Assembly: GCF_000524195.1 (NCBI RefSeq)
Contig: NW_020170427.1
Coordinates: 142,627 to 206,626 of the forward strand
DNA from: Echinococcus granulosus
Lineage: Eukaryota; Platyhelminthes; Cestoda; Cyclophyllidea; Taeniidae
Length of the DNA: 64,000 nt
Direction: 5' to 3'
In this document: positions 11,301 to 22,800 of the stretch, piece after piece
Numbering within the stretch: the first letter of the stretch is position 1
How the letters are laid out: each line of letters starts with the position of its first letter
Notes under the pieces: model-generated
The model's input: only the letters and a program-made list of their open reading frames with translations
What the model was told of the DNA's origin: nothing
The model's database searches: none
Translations under genes and position numbers: made by a program

Positions 11301-12811
11301 AATTCATTCCTGGTGGCATTAATAAATGTTTTTCCTAAATAACACCCTCTTTGCCCAATCATGGGTGTCAAAACACACTGAGGAATGTAAGCACTTGGCA
11401 GACTTAATAGGCATGAAAGAAGGCATCTAGGGAAGGGGGGAGTGGAGGTAGGCGATTTTCATTTGCTAATCTTTACCCAAGTGGTTACCCCATAACTCCA
11501 GGTCGTTGGTGTCCAGCACTGGAATTTGGAAATCCCGAGTAAATTTATTCCCGTTCTTCCACTTCTTCATAACTTAGGCCCTATTTACATTTCATGAGAG
11601 ATAAGCAGTCATTTTACAGTATTCAAAACATTCAATTTTGTCCCAAGATCGCACGAAATTGTGACAGTATTGGCGCAAATTCATAGATCATTTAGGTTTG
11701 ATACCACTTAAATAAGATGAGCCATAAATTAAAGTAAAATGCAGGGGTATCCATTACCTTCTTTTCATTCAAATGTTAACTTTATCCTCATATCTTGAAT
11801 GGAAAGTCCGTCAAAAGACGATATCTAAAGACTCAGCATAGAGGAAGCTCCCCATCTTTCATTATTAAAGGGAAACAATGACACGTAGTGAGAGTCTCAT
11901 TCACTAGACTCATTCACACTGTGGCTTTGCCCATGGTTTGGGAGAGTCACGAGATGGGAGATTATTTAGGTCCAGGAGAACATCGAGTTTGTCAATACAC
12001 TCGCCCTTCAAACGAATGCGTGATTCACTAGAGCCCTCCTAATGTAGCTATTGTTTGATAAAGTTAAGCTTTTGTTCTTCATTGGGGGCTGAATGGCGTG
12101 TAACTGAGGCAAGGCAAATTAATCTTCACTTTATTAAAAGAACACTTTCGTTACACCGTGATAATGTGGTAATAATGAAAGCAATATTATTCATCTAGAG
12201 GAAAATGAATTTGCTTGGTGCTGAGGAGCCAGGACCTTGTCAGCGGTTGACACTCACTTAGCCTTCTTGTGTCAAGCATCCTCAAAGTTGACAAAAGATT
12301 GTGGCAAAGCCCTCCAGTTAGTCACAAGGCGTCAAAATCAAGATCCCTCCTTTCACTTCCCGGGTAATACAATGACACGGAAGGTGCAGGTACTGTCCTA
12401 TCATGCAACTGTTCCTGTCTTTTGATTGCTTGGAAGGAATTTGTAAAAAAGCACTACAATTTTGAAGATAAATTTGCCCTTTTGTATCGGAACTATAGCG
12501 TTTTATTCCTTTGAAATAAACATCAATGGAAAGTAGTTTCCCCTCCCTCCCTCCTAATTGTATCGTGTCTAGACAGTTGCAAAAGGTCGTCAAAACTCTT
12601 GCCTTTTAACAACAAAATCTTGACAGTAAAAATGTCCAACAATTCAGTTGAAAGTGTAATGAGGTTATAAACTTTTTCAGTAATAGCAAATAAATTTTTC
12701 TTTATTTATTCCTCTTACTCACCATTTCAGCCTCGAGGTTGCGTCTACAGACTCATCGATCAATGGGGAGATTCTCGGCATCCGCCTCCTCCTCCTCACT
12801 TAGACCTATAA
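8310..12811 (+). CDS. Candidate two-exon gene for a 68-residue protein
   Basis: Exon 1 is 8310-8435 (42 codons) and exon 2 is 12731-12811 (26 codons plus TAA). Exon 1 is preceded by CTTTTAG so that the acceptor AG abuts the ATG, and ends CTGCAG|GTGAGA. Exon 2 is preceded by CACCATTTCAG. Both junctions are phase 0. The protein is basic and aromatic in its first half (RKDKFEIPYFDTF) and ends in a run of five prolines (HPPPPPHLDL). The AG directly before the ATG would also suit a spliced-leader trans-splice acceptor, which flatworms use, or an additional upstream coding exon could exist. The 4.3 kb intron holds two TRIM-like copies. I recognise no family; the call rests on splice sites and amino-acid composition only. 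Confidence 0.4.
8580..9427 (-). mobile_element. TRIM-like element, 3'-truncated copy
   Basis: The upstream LTR (minus orientation) is at about 9232-9427, ending in ATTACA at 9422-9427 on the plus strand. The primer-site equivalent GCTGCCACCG is at 9221-9230, and the interior continues down to about 8580, where homology stops before the polypurine tract and second LTR. Frame 8977-9192 is a chance frame in the interior. Confidence 0.7.
9970..10862 (-). mobile_element. TRIM-like element with both LTRs and an interior deletion
   Basis: LTRs lie at about 9970-10168 and 10697-10862. The interior is shorter than in other copies because the part equivalent to the region between the GGTTCTAT and AACCCTTCT blocks is missing (around 10540-10590). 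Its primer-site region is degenerate (complement of TTACCACTAG). It lies in the intron of the candidate gene 8310-12811. Confidence 0.75.
10863..12730. other. Intronic or intergenic DNA, nothing recognised
   Basis: No supported exon or known repeat. If the 68-residue gene is real this is the 3' part of its intron. Confidence 0.4.
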
Positions 12812-13555
12812 AAGTGATTTAAAAATCTGTTCGTTAGTCCTCGCCTCTAAGCCCCATAATTTAGGCGGATATCCTTGCCTTGAAAAAGTACTGTGCTCTG
12901 GCGAGTAGGAAAGTGTCCCACTTAGTGAAAATTCGGTGTCGTTTTTTTCTACTCGTTTGCCGCGGCTAGCGATGGTTGCGGAGCTTTGGAAAATTTGTAG
13001 GAAAAGTTTAAAAACCACTCGCTTCACTCGCGCTGCTTGCTTGTTCTCTCTCTCTCCCTCTCCCTCGAGTCACTTTCTCCTTCTCCCCCGAGAAAAGTTG
13101 AAGGCAGAATTTGCGGATTTTTGGTGTTATAAATCAGTAAATGTAGTGAGTGTTGGAATTCTCAATATTGGCTAGTAAAACGGCTGGAATTGAACTTGCA
13201 TGGAAGTGAGCTGTCACCTTCCTGAATTGCCTATCATGAAAAGGATCAAATCAGTGACCGATTATTAAACGCCTTGACATATGTCAAACCTTAATTGACA
13301 AAATTTAGATGATTTATTTGAACCACTTGGGCTTTAAAAGCGCTTCTGCCCTGAGACATTAATCTCATGAAGTGGAATACTTATCAGGCAGAGCAAATCG
13401 CGCCAATTATGGTTTATTCTTTGGCGCATCAGAGTGCTCTGTCCGTGATGCGAACTTTCATTCAACTTAATTTGATTAGCTTTTTCTTGGAGGTGTAACG
13501 CTTCGACCGTGTGTTTAACTTTTCGATTTGGTAGCGCGGGCGTTGACATTATAGT
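12812..13555. other. Intergenic with a pyrimidine-rich tract
   Basis: Contains a CT-rich run at about 13045-13067 (CTCTCTCTCTCCCTCTCCC). No gene supported. Confidence 0.4.
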
Positions 13556-14343
13556 TCAGCTTAGCGGCGTGACGTCAGGACCATGTCGGCAGCCTCAGCC
13601 CTTTGTACTTCGATGATGCATGCTCTACCCTAGTATTAAAATTTTTTTCTTCTTTAGGGAATCTCGGGAGACCACATTGGTGGCCTTAATGTGAAGGGTA
13701 AATGTGATGACCCCTAGCAGAAGGGTTGAAAATGACATACGCCTCCAGCAATTCGAACAGTGTCCAGCAGGAATGCTACTAACAACTGAAGCCATCAGCA
13801 CTAGCCGTGGCAGTGAACCGTCTGGAAAGGCTCGTTTCGGAGCTATCTACTACACCTACATGAAGATGTCAGTAAAGCGTTCATGTTATCCTTCCCCACC
13901 TCTCTGCTAACTGAGTAGAAGCCAGTTGGAAGGATATGGCTGGACAGTGCTGGAGTGACAACAAAGTAGCAAGGCGGAAGAGATGCGCAATCGCTACCTC
14001 ACAAAACTATTTTCCATCCCGTTCTTTATTAAGTCACTGTTTTAAGCTATTGCTCATACGACAAGCGGTGGACATTCTTGACATCCAGCTCATTCACTAT
14101 TCTCCCAATTCAGTTCCCAGATAGGAAGGAACTTTTAATGCAGGAAAATCACCAATAGGGGCCAGCGATTTTGAAGTCTTATATATTATCTCAGATGCAA
14201 GTATCTTCGACTGCTGAAGCGATCTTTTGGTTGGTTGGTGTTTTTCCTACAGCACTGACTAATTTGTGATGACCAACGCGAAAGTTTGGCCAAGGGGAGG
14301 GCTGAGGTAGGCGCTCAAAATGAATAAGGGAGGGGCTAAAGTA
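13556..14343 (+). mobile_element. TRIM-like element lacking the 3' LTR
   Basis: Begins inside the 5' LTR near CAGCTTAGCGGCG, passes an LTR end-like GGGAGACCACATTGGTGG at about 13668, and continues through the interior to the polypurine tract at about 14317-14335 (AAAATGAATAAGGGAGGGG). The segment just after the primer site is deleted. No second LTR follows. Confidence 0.7.
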
Positions 14344-15756
14344 CCGCAGAGGCTTTTTAAACAACAGTAAATCGAACTTCTTATTCTACTGTTCATAGGG
14401 TTACATACATCCTGTAGATAACGCTCTTTCTCCGATTTGTGCATAACTGTTGAGGCCTTTGAAGATGGCAAGTTGACTTGCTTTTTTTCACAATTCTCCG
14501 ATTATTCCCCACTAAATAATCTCCAGAACCCAGAAAATAAATGAAATACCAAATCTAAATTAAGTGAAGTGCGATAGGAGAATCCAGCCTCCAATGCTGC
14601 TGATAGCACCAGATTGGTAGGAGGCAATTTTTTTCCCACAAGAAACTTTGCATCATGTACTTGTGGCACACGAAATGCATTTTAAAATACGAGACCACCA
14701 GGTGAGATCTGTCTAGAGAAAGCCTTTTTTCTCGCTTTTAATATACCATAGCCATTTGACCTCTGGTACAAATCGTTTAAATTGCCAAGGTTTTACCTGA
14801 GAATGCATTAAAATGTTAACCATTGGAAGAGATCCCACCTTTTTTTCCTTCCGTAAGGGAATCTAAGCTTAATTATACTAATTGTAGTTTCAAAAGACCC
14901 AAAGGTTGGTCTAATTCTCCCCTTATAAGAAATAAAATTATCATATCCAAACACATAGACAGAAAAACCGGTCTCTCCCCAAATCCCACCTGTTTTGATA
15001 CCAACTAAAAGTTGTACAGCCATTGAGAAGCATAACTGACACTAAGAAAAGTGGACATCATTAGTGATAGAAAATCTGTGCAGTTCATTCTCACCATCAG
15101 CGATTGATGCATTGTCAATGTCCTTCGTCCGACTAAATCAGATTATTTTTCCACCTCGGCTAGTAGAAACAATTCATCAAAATAAGCACTGTTTGAATGT
15201 TCCAAGAGAAGGTTTAGCTTTACTTCTTGATTAAGGAAAAGGAGAAGAACAACTACCCTACCGTGTGACCGTTCCTTTGAATGTCGGACATGTGTGATAA
15301 TGACTACCAATTCATTTTAATATCCCAAGTAATTCAGTAGATTCATTTGCAAGGAATGAACACAGCCTTCTGAGTTGCCTAAAGTCACTCACAACCTGAC
15401 CCATTGGAATGAGGAACATAAACTATCTGGGATAAAATTATACACAAGTAAACTTTCCGATGTGTGTGTGCGTGCGTGTGATGTCTTACTAGCTGTTTGC
15501 CTTCACTTCAACTACATTAAAACATGTTTTCAAAATCCGTTGTTGAGGGCAAATATGATACGAGGAGCTAGAGAGGTGTGGTGTGTTTCATGCTGGGATC
15601 TATCTTGTGCCAGAGATCCGCCTTTGCTCGAAGACAATTTGCACAATCCCGCACAATTTTACGATTCTGCTTGCATCGATCAATGCGAACGTACAGGTCA
15701 TCTACAAAGTGAAATAACAATAAGACTTTGCCATTTCTCCTTAATAAACCTTAGCT
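14344..15756. other. Intergenic, nothing firm
   Basis: Holds a 128-codon frame at 15375-15761 that shows no splice context or recognisable family, and a GT-rich tract at 15464-15480. No gene is claimed. Confidence 0.4.
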
Positions 15757-16724
15757 TGTAATGCTTTGACTGTTTGGTTAACTCCTCTTTTTGGTTTCGA
15801 GGGGAATTAAGGCTCCCCTTTTGTACTTTCGCTAAGGGAGGCATGGCGTTCAGGCCACGTCAGTAGTCCCTCAGCCCATCTGTACGTCGGTAATGCATAT
15901 GTTGCGCTAGTATTATGACTTACTTTAATATCAGGAATGACTCACGGCACTACATTGGTGGTAGTGGAATGCAAACCCCATCCCAATAGACAACTACTCT
16001 GACTCCCATGACGTGACAAAATCGGAAAATTTGCTGCGAATGGGAGAATCTGTGACCACTCCCAACTGATGGGTTGAAAATGAAGTCTACTATAAGCGAC
16101 TATTTCAGTCCCGTTTTCTGTGGGAACGCTATTAGCAACTGAGGCGAGCGATGCTGGAAAATACATTACGAAACCGTTGATGGCACCTGTGCGAAGATGC
16201 CAGCTAAGTGAACACGCGGTACCTTCTTCACCTCTCGATTAGCTTGATGAACTCTAGATAGATATGTCTGGGCCACAGTGAAGTGAGAAACAAGTGACAA
16301 GGTGGAACAGAAGCAAAGCCTTATCCTCATGCATCTATTTTAAACCTCGTCCTCATTAAATGACTCTGATTTCGGCTATTGTTTTAACCCCTAACGATGG
16401 ATGTACGAGATGGCTATCACCTTTCCTTGCCCCAAATGCAGTTCTCAAACAGGACGGAACTCCGGTTGCAGTGAAATTGATAAAAGGGATCAGTGGCGGT
16501 GCTGTCAAATGCCTTCTTAGTTATAGGTGGGTTTGATGCCTGGCGCGGTCGGTTCGTAAGTGTGGCTGGCGTAAGAGAATGACCAAGAGGAGAGCCGAGG
16601 ACGTCACTTATGAGGATCAGATGGCTATGTAGCCAGCATCTCCTTAGTCCATCTGTACGTCGCTACTACATTTTCTGCCCTGATATCAAGACTTCCCTCG
16701 CCTTCAGAAAAGACTCGGACTGTT
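15757..16724 (+). mobile_element. TRIM-like element with complete 5' LTR, primer site and partial 3' LTR
   Basis: The 5' LTR runs 15757-15954, starting TGTAATGCTTTGACTG and ending CACTACA. The primer site TTGGTGGTAG follows directly at 15955. The interior extends to about 16595, and a partial 3' LTR is at about 16612-16724 with its first half missing. No frame of note. Confidence 0.8.
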
Positions 16725-18602
16725 ACATATTTCACCCAACGCATCGGTCACGTCATTATTTACACAAGGTATTAGGATGCAGTCGTGCAGCAGCAAACGC
16801 ACATGTCATATACACTTAAGAAATATTTCCATGATTTATGCTTGTAATTCGCTCTCTCTCTCTCTTAAATGCCGACTTTTATTACAAGAGTGCACTTGAA
16901 ATTAATGAGGGGACTGGCAGGTCACACTGACGGGGAAGGGACGATAAGAAGTGATAGTGCTAAAAGGAATAATCTCTTTTAAAATTCACAATAATTTATA
17001 ACAATTACACTGTCAACATCAGCTAGATGTAGTAAACTATTCAATTGTTCAGATTTTAGTGTTTTTAATTTAAGCGGGATTATACAATTTTTAAGGTCAC
17101 TTTGTGATCGCCTAAAGTTAAGAAGTTTAAAAAACTTTGAGGGAAATTTCTTATTGTTAAGGTGGAAAGAATGCTACTGACCACAGATGATAAAAGAACA
17201 GTCAGCCAAGTTAGATGTTAGGACTACGGATCAGGCGTTAAGTTGAGGATCAAGTAAAATTTGAATTCTGGCTCTCAGCTTGACTTCTAGAGGCAATGGG
17301 AGCCTCAACTCAATAGAATTTGAATCCCAAATCAACAGGAATTCATCCATTTGCCACTTTGTTAACTTTGGCGATGGTAGGCAAATGAAGATTCTCAAAT
17401 GTCAGGATCAGTCATTGGATCATATGATATAGTCTTGGCTATCTAAAACAAACTAATTGCCTTCCACGCCGTTTAACAAGGATGCCATTGATAACGGTAA
17501 ATCGGAATTCCCGCCAAGGATTACGAATGTTTCTTTTCTCATGTGGAAGAAATAAACCTGAGTCCTTTCGTCTCGGTGCCCCTGAGCCTAAGGGAATCCA
17601 GGCAAAATAGGAGGAAACTGGCGACATCCAAAAACCCTCATTTATATAACAGACTTTCAAACTTGTTCTTAAATCAAAATTTCTTTGCATTTTTAGTCTT
17701 TTGCTATAGGTTTAGGGCTCAAGAGGTATTTTGCTTAAGGAAAGCAATGCCTTCAAAAGCACCGTAATCTGTAACTCACCAGACCATAAATAAATTTGGA
17801 GCCGACATCTTGGGGAAGACCACCTTAAGGAATACTGCAAAACATCACTCAGAAATTCATTCGTAAAGATTGAAACTGCTTATATTTCCTATTCTCACTA
17901 CACCCTTTAGTGAATAAAGCCTTTTTGCTAATCAAGTGGGTAAATTGAAATGCATTCCTAGCCTTTTCACGTCATTATATTTGTCATATTTAGTCATAGT
18001 TAATGTTCCCACTCCCAGGGACTCAGAGGAACACCGAGTACCGCAGATAAAGTGTTTTATTGTTCCATGCATAGCAAAAACTTGCGAAAGTTGAGCTATC
18101 ACGTATATGTGACGCTGAAAGCGAAAGTGTTGATTCACACCACTCTAAATCCAACTTAAGTCCACTAACTCATAGCAGCCTTATCACCTCTTGTCGTATA
18201 AATGCATAACTCAATTTCATCCAACTGAATTGTAAAAAGGATTAGAGCTCCCAATAAAAAAGGGGATAAAGGAAATCTCCAGAGCAGAGAGAGGCGAGTG
18301 AAAATCTTATTTACGCATCGCTGCTCTGCTTTACGACATAATTGCACCAAAAGGGGGAGGATGAGGGGGTGAAACTTTCAGTTTTCTCCTGATTCTTATA
18401 GCTCCTGTATCGAATAGTTTTCCTTAGTCTGGTAATGTCTTTTTACCTTCAAAAAGCAATTTACTGCCCTGTGTTGGACTAGCATTTTGGCGAATTCACC
18501 GATGACAGGTAACTAAAAGCTTGCAATCGGGAAATCTTTTTGTTTTCATTGAAAACAAAGAATGAATAAACAATAGAGTAAGTGAGCTGATGGTTACCCA
18601 AG

Positions 18603-18641
18603 GGAGAATAGGGGAAGAGAGGGGGGGAGCGAGGGGGAGAG
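18603..18641 (+). repeat. Purine-rich tract with long G runs
   Basis: An almost uninterrupted A/G stretch including runs of seven and five guanines; it could form a quadruplex or triplex structure. No gene adjoins it. Confidence 0.5.
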
Positions 18642-19449
18642 GAGCCAACTGCTGCGTAGTAATGAGATTAACCCCTAAGGATTACTCCAATGTACTCGCC
18701 TGCCATACTTATTTCCTCAGATACAGTAGATGTGCAGGTCAAAGGTGTTTGCTAGAAAAGGTGGCTATAATAACTCGCAAATACCTTATCATGCTCAGAG
18801 ATACGCCTTTTTTATGGTAAGGTTAATTAAAAAGCACTAAAATAGACCTCTGAATCAGCTGCTTAAGTGTCATGCCGGTACCTCTTTATGGGCACCCTTG
18901 CTCGTTAAAAGGATACGAAAGTCCAGCTTTAAACTGAAAGGAGGCATTCCTCTCCCTCACGAGGCGTCAGCAACCTATCTTGTCGCGCTCCACGTCAAAG
19001 CAGTAAATCAAGGTCTTCCCCACTTTCGAAGGTTTCGCAGTCACAACGGCAAAACAGAGTAAGAAAGTCTCCTAAATTCCACCACTTCTAGAGGAATTAT
19101 GCCATGATTACCGGAAGACTTAGAGATTCGTGGTATATAGACCATACTCAAGATGACCCTGCCTGACAATAGCATTGCGATGCTGCTCTTCACCCAAGCA
19201 GTTTAAGGTTAAGCTAAAATCCAGCCTGGGGTAGTGAGTGGGATAAAACCTAGTTTGTCTTATAAAGAATCCAATTAACTCCATGGTAAGTATTCCCCTC
19301 CGACTCGCATTAACGCGTGGTTCCGTACGATAGACTACGTCTTGGTTAGAAGGAAGTCGTTTAGTCAACATATGGAGGAATAAATCTCGTCTGCCGGTTA
19401 GTCGGCCAGTCGGTTAGTGACAAGCTCAAGCGCTTACAGCAAGCAGATT

Positions 19450-19468
19450 ACACACAAACACACACACG
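19450..19468 (+). repeat. CA-rich microsatellite
   Basis: Short interrupted (CA)n run ACACACAAACACACACACG. Confidence 0.6.
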
Positions 19469-19835
19469 CAAGCATTCTTCCCGTCAGTGTTCCGGTCGGT
19501 ATTAATATTTAACAAGACAGGGAGGGGTGGAGGAGGATGAGACAGAGAATGTCTTTGATGGCAAAACGAAGTGTGACAAGTCAGCTAGGCTAGAAGCATG
19601 ATAAAACACCGCCATATGGTTTCTGCGGTCGTATTACTCGATGTCGGCTATTCCACCACCCTCCAACCTCCTCTTCCTCCCCATCCCCCCTGTCTAAACG
19701 TAGTCATGCTTTAATTCCAAAAACTATTCCATTCCTCCTTGGCCCGTTGGTGGGGTGGTCTAGCTATCTTTCAAAAGACGATTTAAACAAGACTCACAAA
19801 TATTTATCAAGTTTTTACCAGAAACGTTAACTTAC

Positions 19836-22800
19836 CTAGGTGAGGCATTTCCATGTGCTTCAGAAACTCGGCGCGTTTACCTAAGATGAAACAAAGAAAG
19901 TTAACCACTTTTTGTCCAACACTTCGATGGTTCCTTAACGAAGGGGATTGCTTTCTGAAATGTCTGTATATCCTGACCAGCTACTATTAGAAGAGTGTAA
20001 CCACCGATTGAGAGGGATGTACACTGGGGGATAATTTATCATGGTGTTGCAATGCAAGGGAAAATAAGTCACTGTCGCCACCACGACCGCTCTGACAACC
20101 TCCGTATTTTTTTGTGGTACATCTAACAAGTACAACTGCGGTACATGACTTCAACCAGAACAATGTGTTTTCTGTCACCATCGCATTCTAATGGTGGCAG
20201 TGACCACTTTGAAGCACGAGGCATCTCCATTTTGCGTGTGAGGGTGAACTGGAACACGTCACTCATCGCCCGTCAGCTGTTCTGGCTGCGCGGCCTTTGA
20301 AGATATAACTCGGCTCGAGGCTGCTTCATTGCACAGACGATCAACTCACCCTAAGTGCGAGGCTCGGTCATTTTCCCCTCACATTCTCTCCCTCTCCCCT
20401 TCTTGTCCTCTCTTCTTATAACGGCGGCCGGTGTTTACGTGAAGGGACGAGGGTATAGTACACGGGGAAACTATGCCATTACTCATATCACGAGGCTTCC
20501 CAGAAATGTCCTTTTTCCAACAAAATTTTGCACGATTCTCAAGGCTTATGACTAAGGGTTTTCTTTTGGCTACCACCTTCTTTTCCAAAGATTTTTTTCA
20601 AGGGAAGACAGGAATCAAGGGGCAGCATTTGACTTCTCCCAAGGAGGGAGCATGAGACATCGATTCTTTTGAATGGACGGTAAACGAAGCCTACATATAG
20701 AGCCCCCCATAGGGGTGTGACATATTTTTCTCCCGAATAGCAATAAAATTGTACCTCCCGTGCATTCCTACATTAGTGACTCGAAACTCAGGGGTGAGAG
20801 ACTAATGTTTCCGTGCTCCAAATAATTTTTAATTTACACCGATAGCATCATTAATGTCTGAGTCACCGCTTGTAATGGTTGTTTGCGTTTTCAATGAGAG
20901 AAGATTAACTTTTACGGCAACACTCTCGGTAGATCCTCCCTACCATGCCTCTTGCCACTTGCTTACTTCTGTTGCTGCTGGTAATGTTGGCGTGTGTAGA
21001 CAATGTGTGATCTCCAGGTCCTGGGGAATTTAACTTTTTGGCCTCTACTGAAGCATAAAGATTTAGCGTTCCATTGTATTCTAATCGAGTCAGATGTAGT
21101 AAATTAACGGTGCCCCAAAAACGGGTTTATTGAATGAGCTATTTGGTACCAAACACAGTACTGAATCTCAAAGTAACTATGATACGGTGATAATCGTGTA
21201 AAATTCAGGCGGAATCCAGCAGTAAACATGCTGAATGGGAGAAATAGCCCTTTGGAATCACCATGTGTAGCCAAAACGCCAAACAGTAAATAAACAACGT
21301 CCAAAATCTAGTATCATGCGGAAGAGAGTTGCCTACCTTCAACACGATACATCTCATGAATGTAGAGATACTCGGAGTACTTTTTGCCGAAGACTTTGCG
21401 TAGTGTCTCCGCAGGCATCATCTCTGGCCACTTCTCAGTCGACTTCTTGTCAGCCGTGTCCTTCTCACCAACTGTCGCCTTCCTGGCGTCAAGTGTGAAG
21501 CTGTTGGAAGTATTTTTGGGCTGTGAAGAAACGGTGTTATTAGTTATGGTTTCTTTATTACAAGATACACCGTACTTTTTCGGATGCTTCACAAATTAAT
21601 GGAGCAAGACCCGATCAGGGGGTATTACTACGGGTTTTAAAAAAATGATGAACAAAATAAGTAAATACATCATTGGTCAGCAGTACTTTCATCCTTTTCC
21701 TCTAGAGTAAAAGATTTTCGATTTTTTAAATTCGTCAATGTTTGGAGCACACTAGTTTACCGATTAAAATGTGGAATTTTGTGGTCCAACAAACAGCAAA
21801 AGTTGTTGCATTGGGGATATAGATCTACTTAAGCTTTTAAAAGTAGTATTTGCGGCAACCCTTTCAGTAAGAGGTCTTTTAGAAGTCCGATCTGGTAATT
21901 GGTAGTAGCAGTATTTAAATGTCGTATAATTTAAAAGGAATGTGTAATATTGTGAACGAAACAGTAAGGCGGAGTTTCTCTTAGCAAACGACTAAAAGAC
22001 GAGATTCCAAGGCGATTTATTCCTACAGTTCGCATTCAGTTGTAGAAATTTTGCAATTAGTAGGTTGGATACTTCGCCATGCAATACTTTGGCTGTTTGT
22101 TTAATTCTTCGTTTTTGTTTCTCAGCAGTTAAGGCTCCACCTTTGTACTTCCGCTGAGCGGCAGGACCTCCCGACCATGTTAGCAGGTCCGCCTTCCCCT
22201 CTCTACGCCGCCAGCTTCTTGCGTCCTTAACGAGACTCGGGACGCTAAATTGGCGGCAGCCGAAGGCAAATCCGATTATAAAGGACAACTGCCTTGATTT
22301 CTATTAGTAATTGCTGAACCTTAACATGCAACGGATAGGAGAATCTGTAACGACCCCTAAGGCATGGGTTGAAAATAATGTTTACCATGGACAGTTACCC
22401 CAGTCCCGCTTTCTGCAGGAATGCTAACAATAGCTGAAGCAAGAGACACTAGTCATGACAGTGAACCGTCTGCGAAGTTCGTTACGAAGCTGTCTACAGT
22501 ATCGCAGTGAAGATGTCAATTAGGCGAATACGTGATGTCTCATGCATCTCTCTACCAGTCGGATTGAACCCAAACAAATATATGGCTGTGCAGCACTAAA
22601 GTTGCAAGAAGAAACAGTCGCAAGGCCTCATCATCATAAAAGTATTTTAAGCCTCGTTCCCTATTAGATGACTCTGCTTTTAGGCCAGTGTTCTAACAAC
22701 TAGAGATGGATACGTGCGATGTCAAGAGCACTCCCCGTCACCTCCTTACAGTTGTCATACAAGATACAACTCCAGATCCAGTGACGTTGCATTCAGATAT

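Larger units (their letters stand above)
16725..19835. other. Intergenic or 3' flank of the ODAD4-like gene, with simple repeats
   Basis: Remaining 3' exons of the ODAD4-like gene should lie here or beyond, but I could not identify any. Simple repeats are (CT)n at 16851-16864, a purine-rich G-run tract at about 18603-18641, and a CA-rich run at 19450-19468. Confidence 0.4.

Noticed and set aside
15375..15761. 128-codon plus frame
   Set aside because: No recognisable domain or splice context, and it runs into a TRIM-like LTR at 15757.
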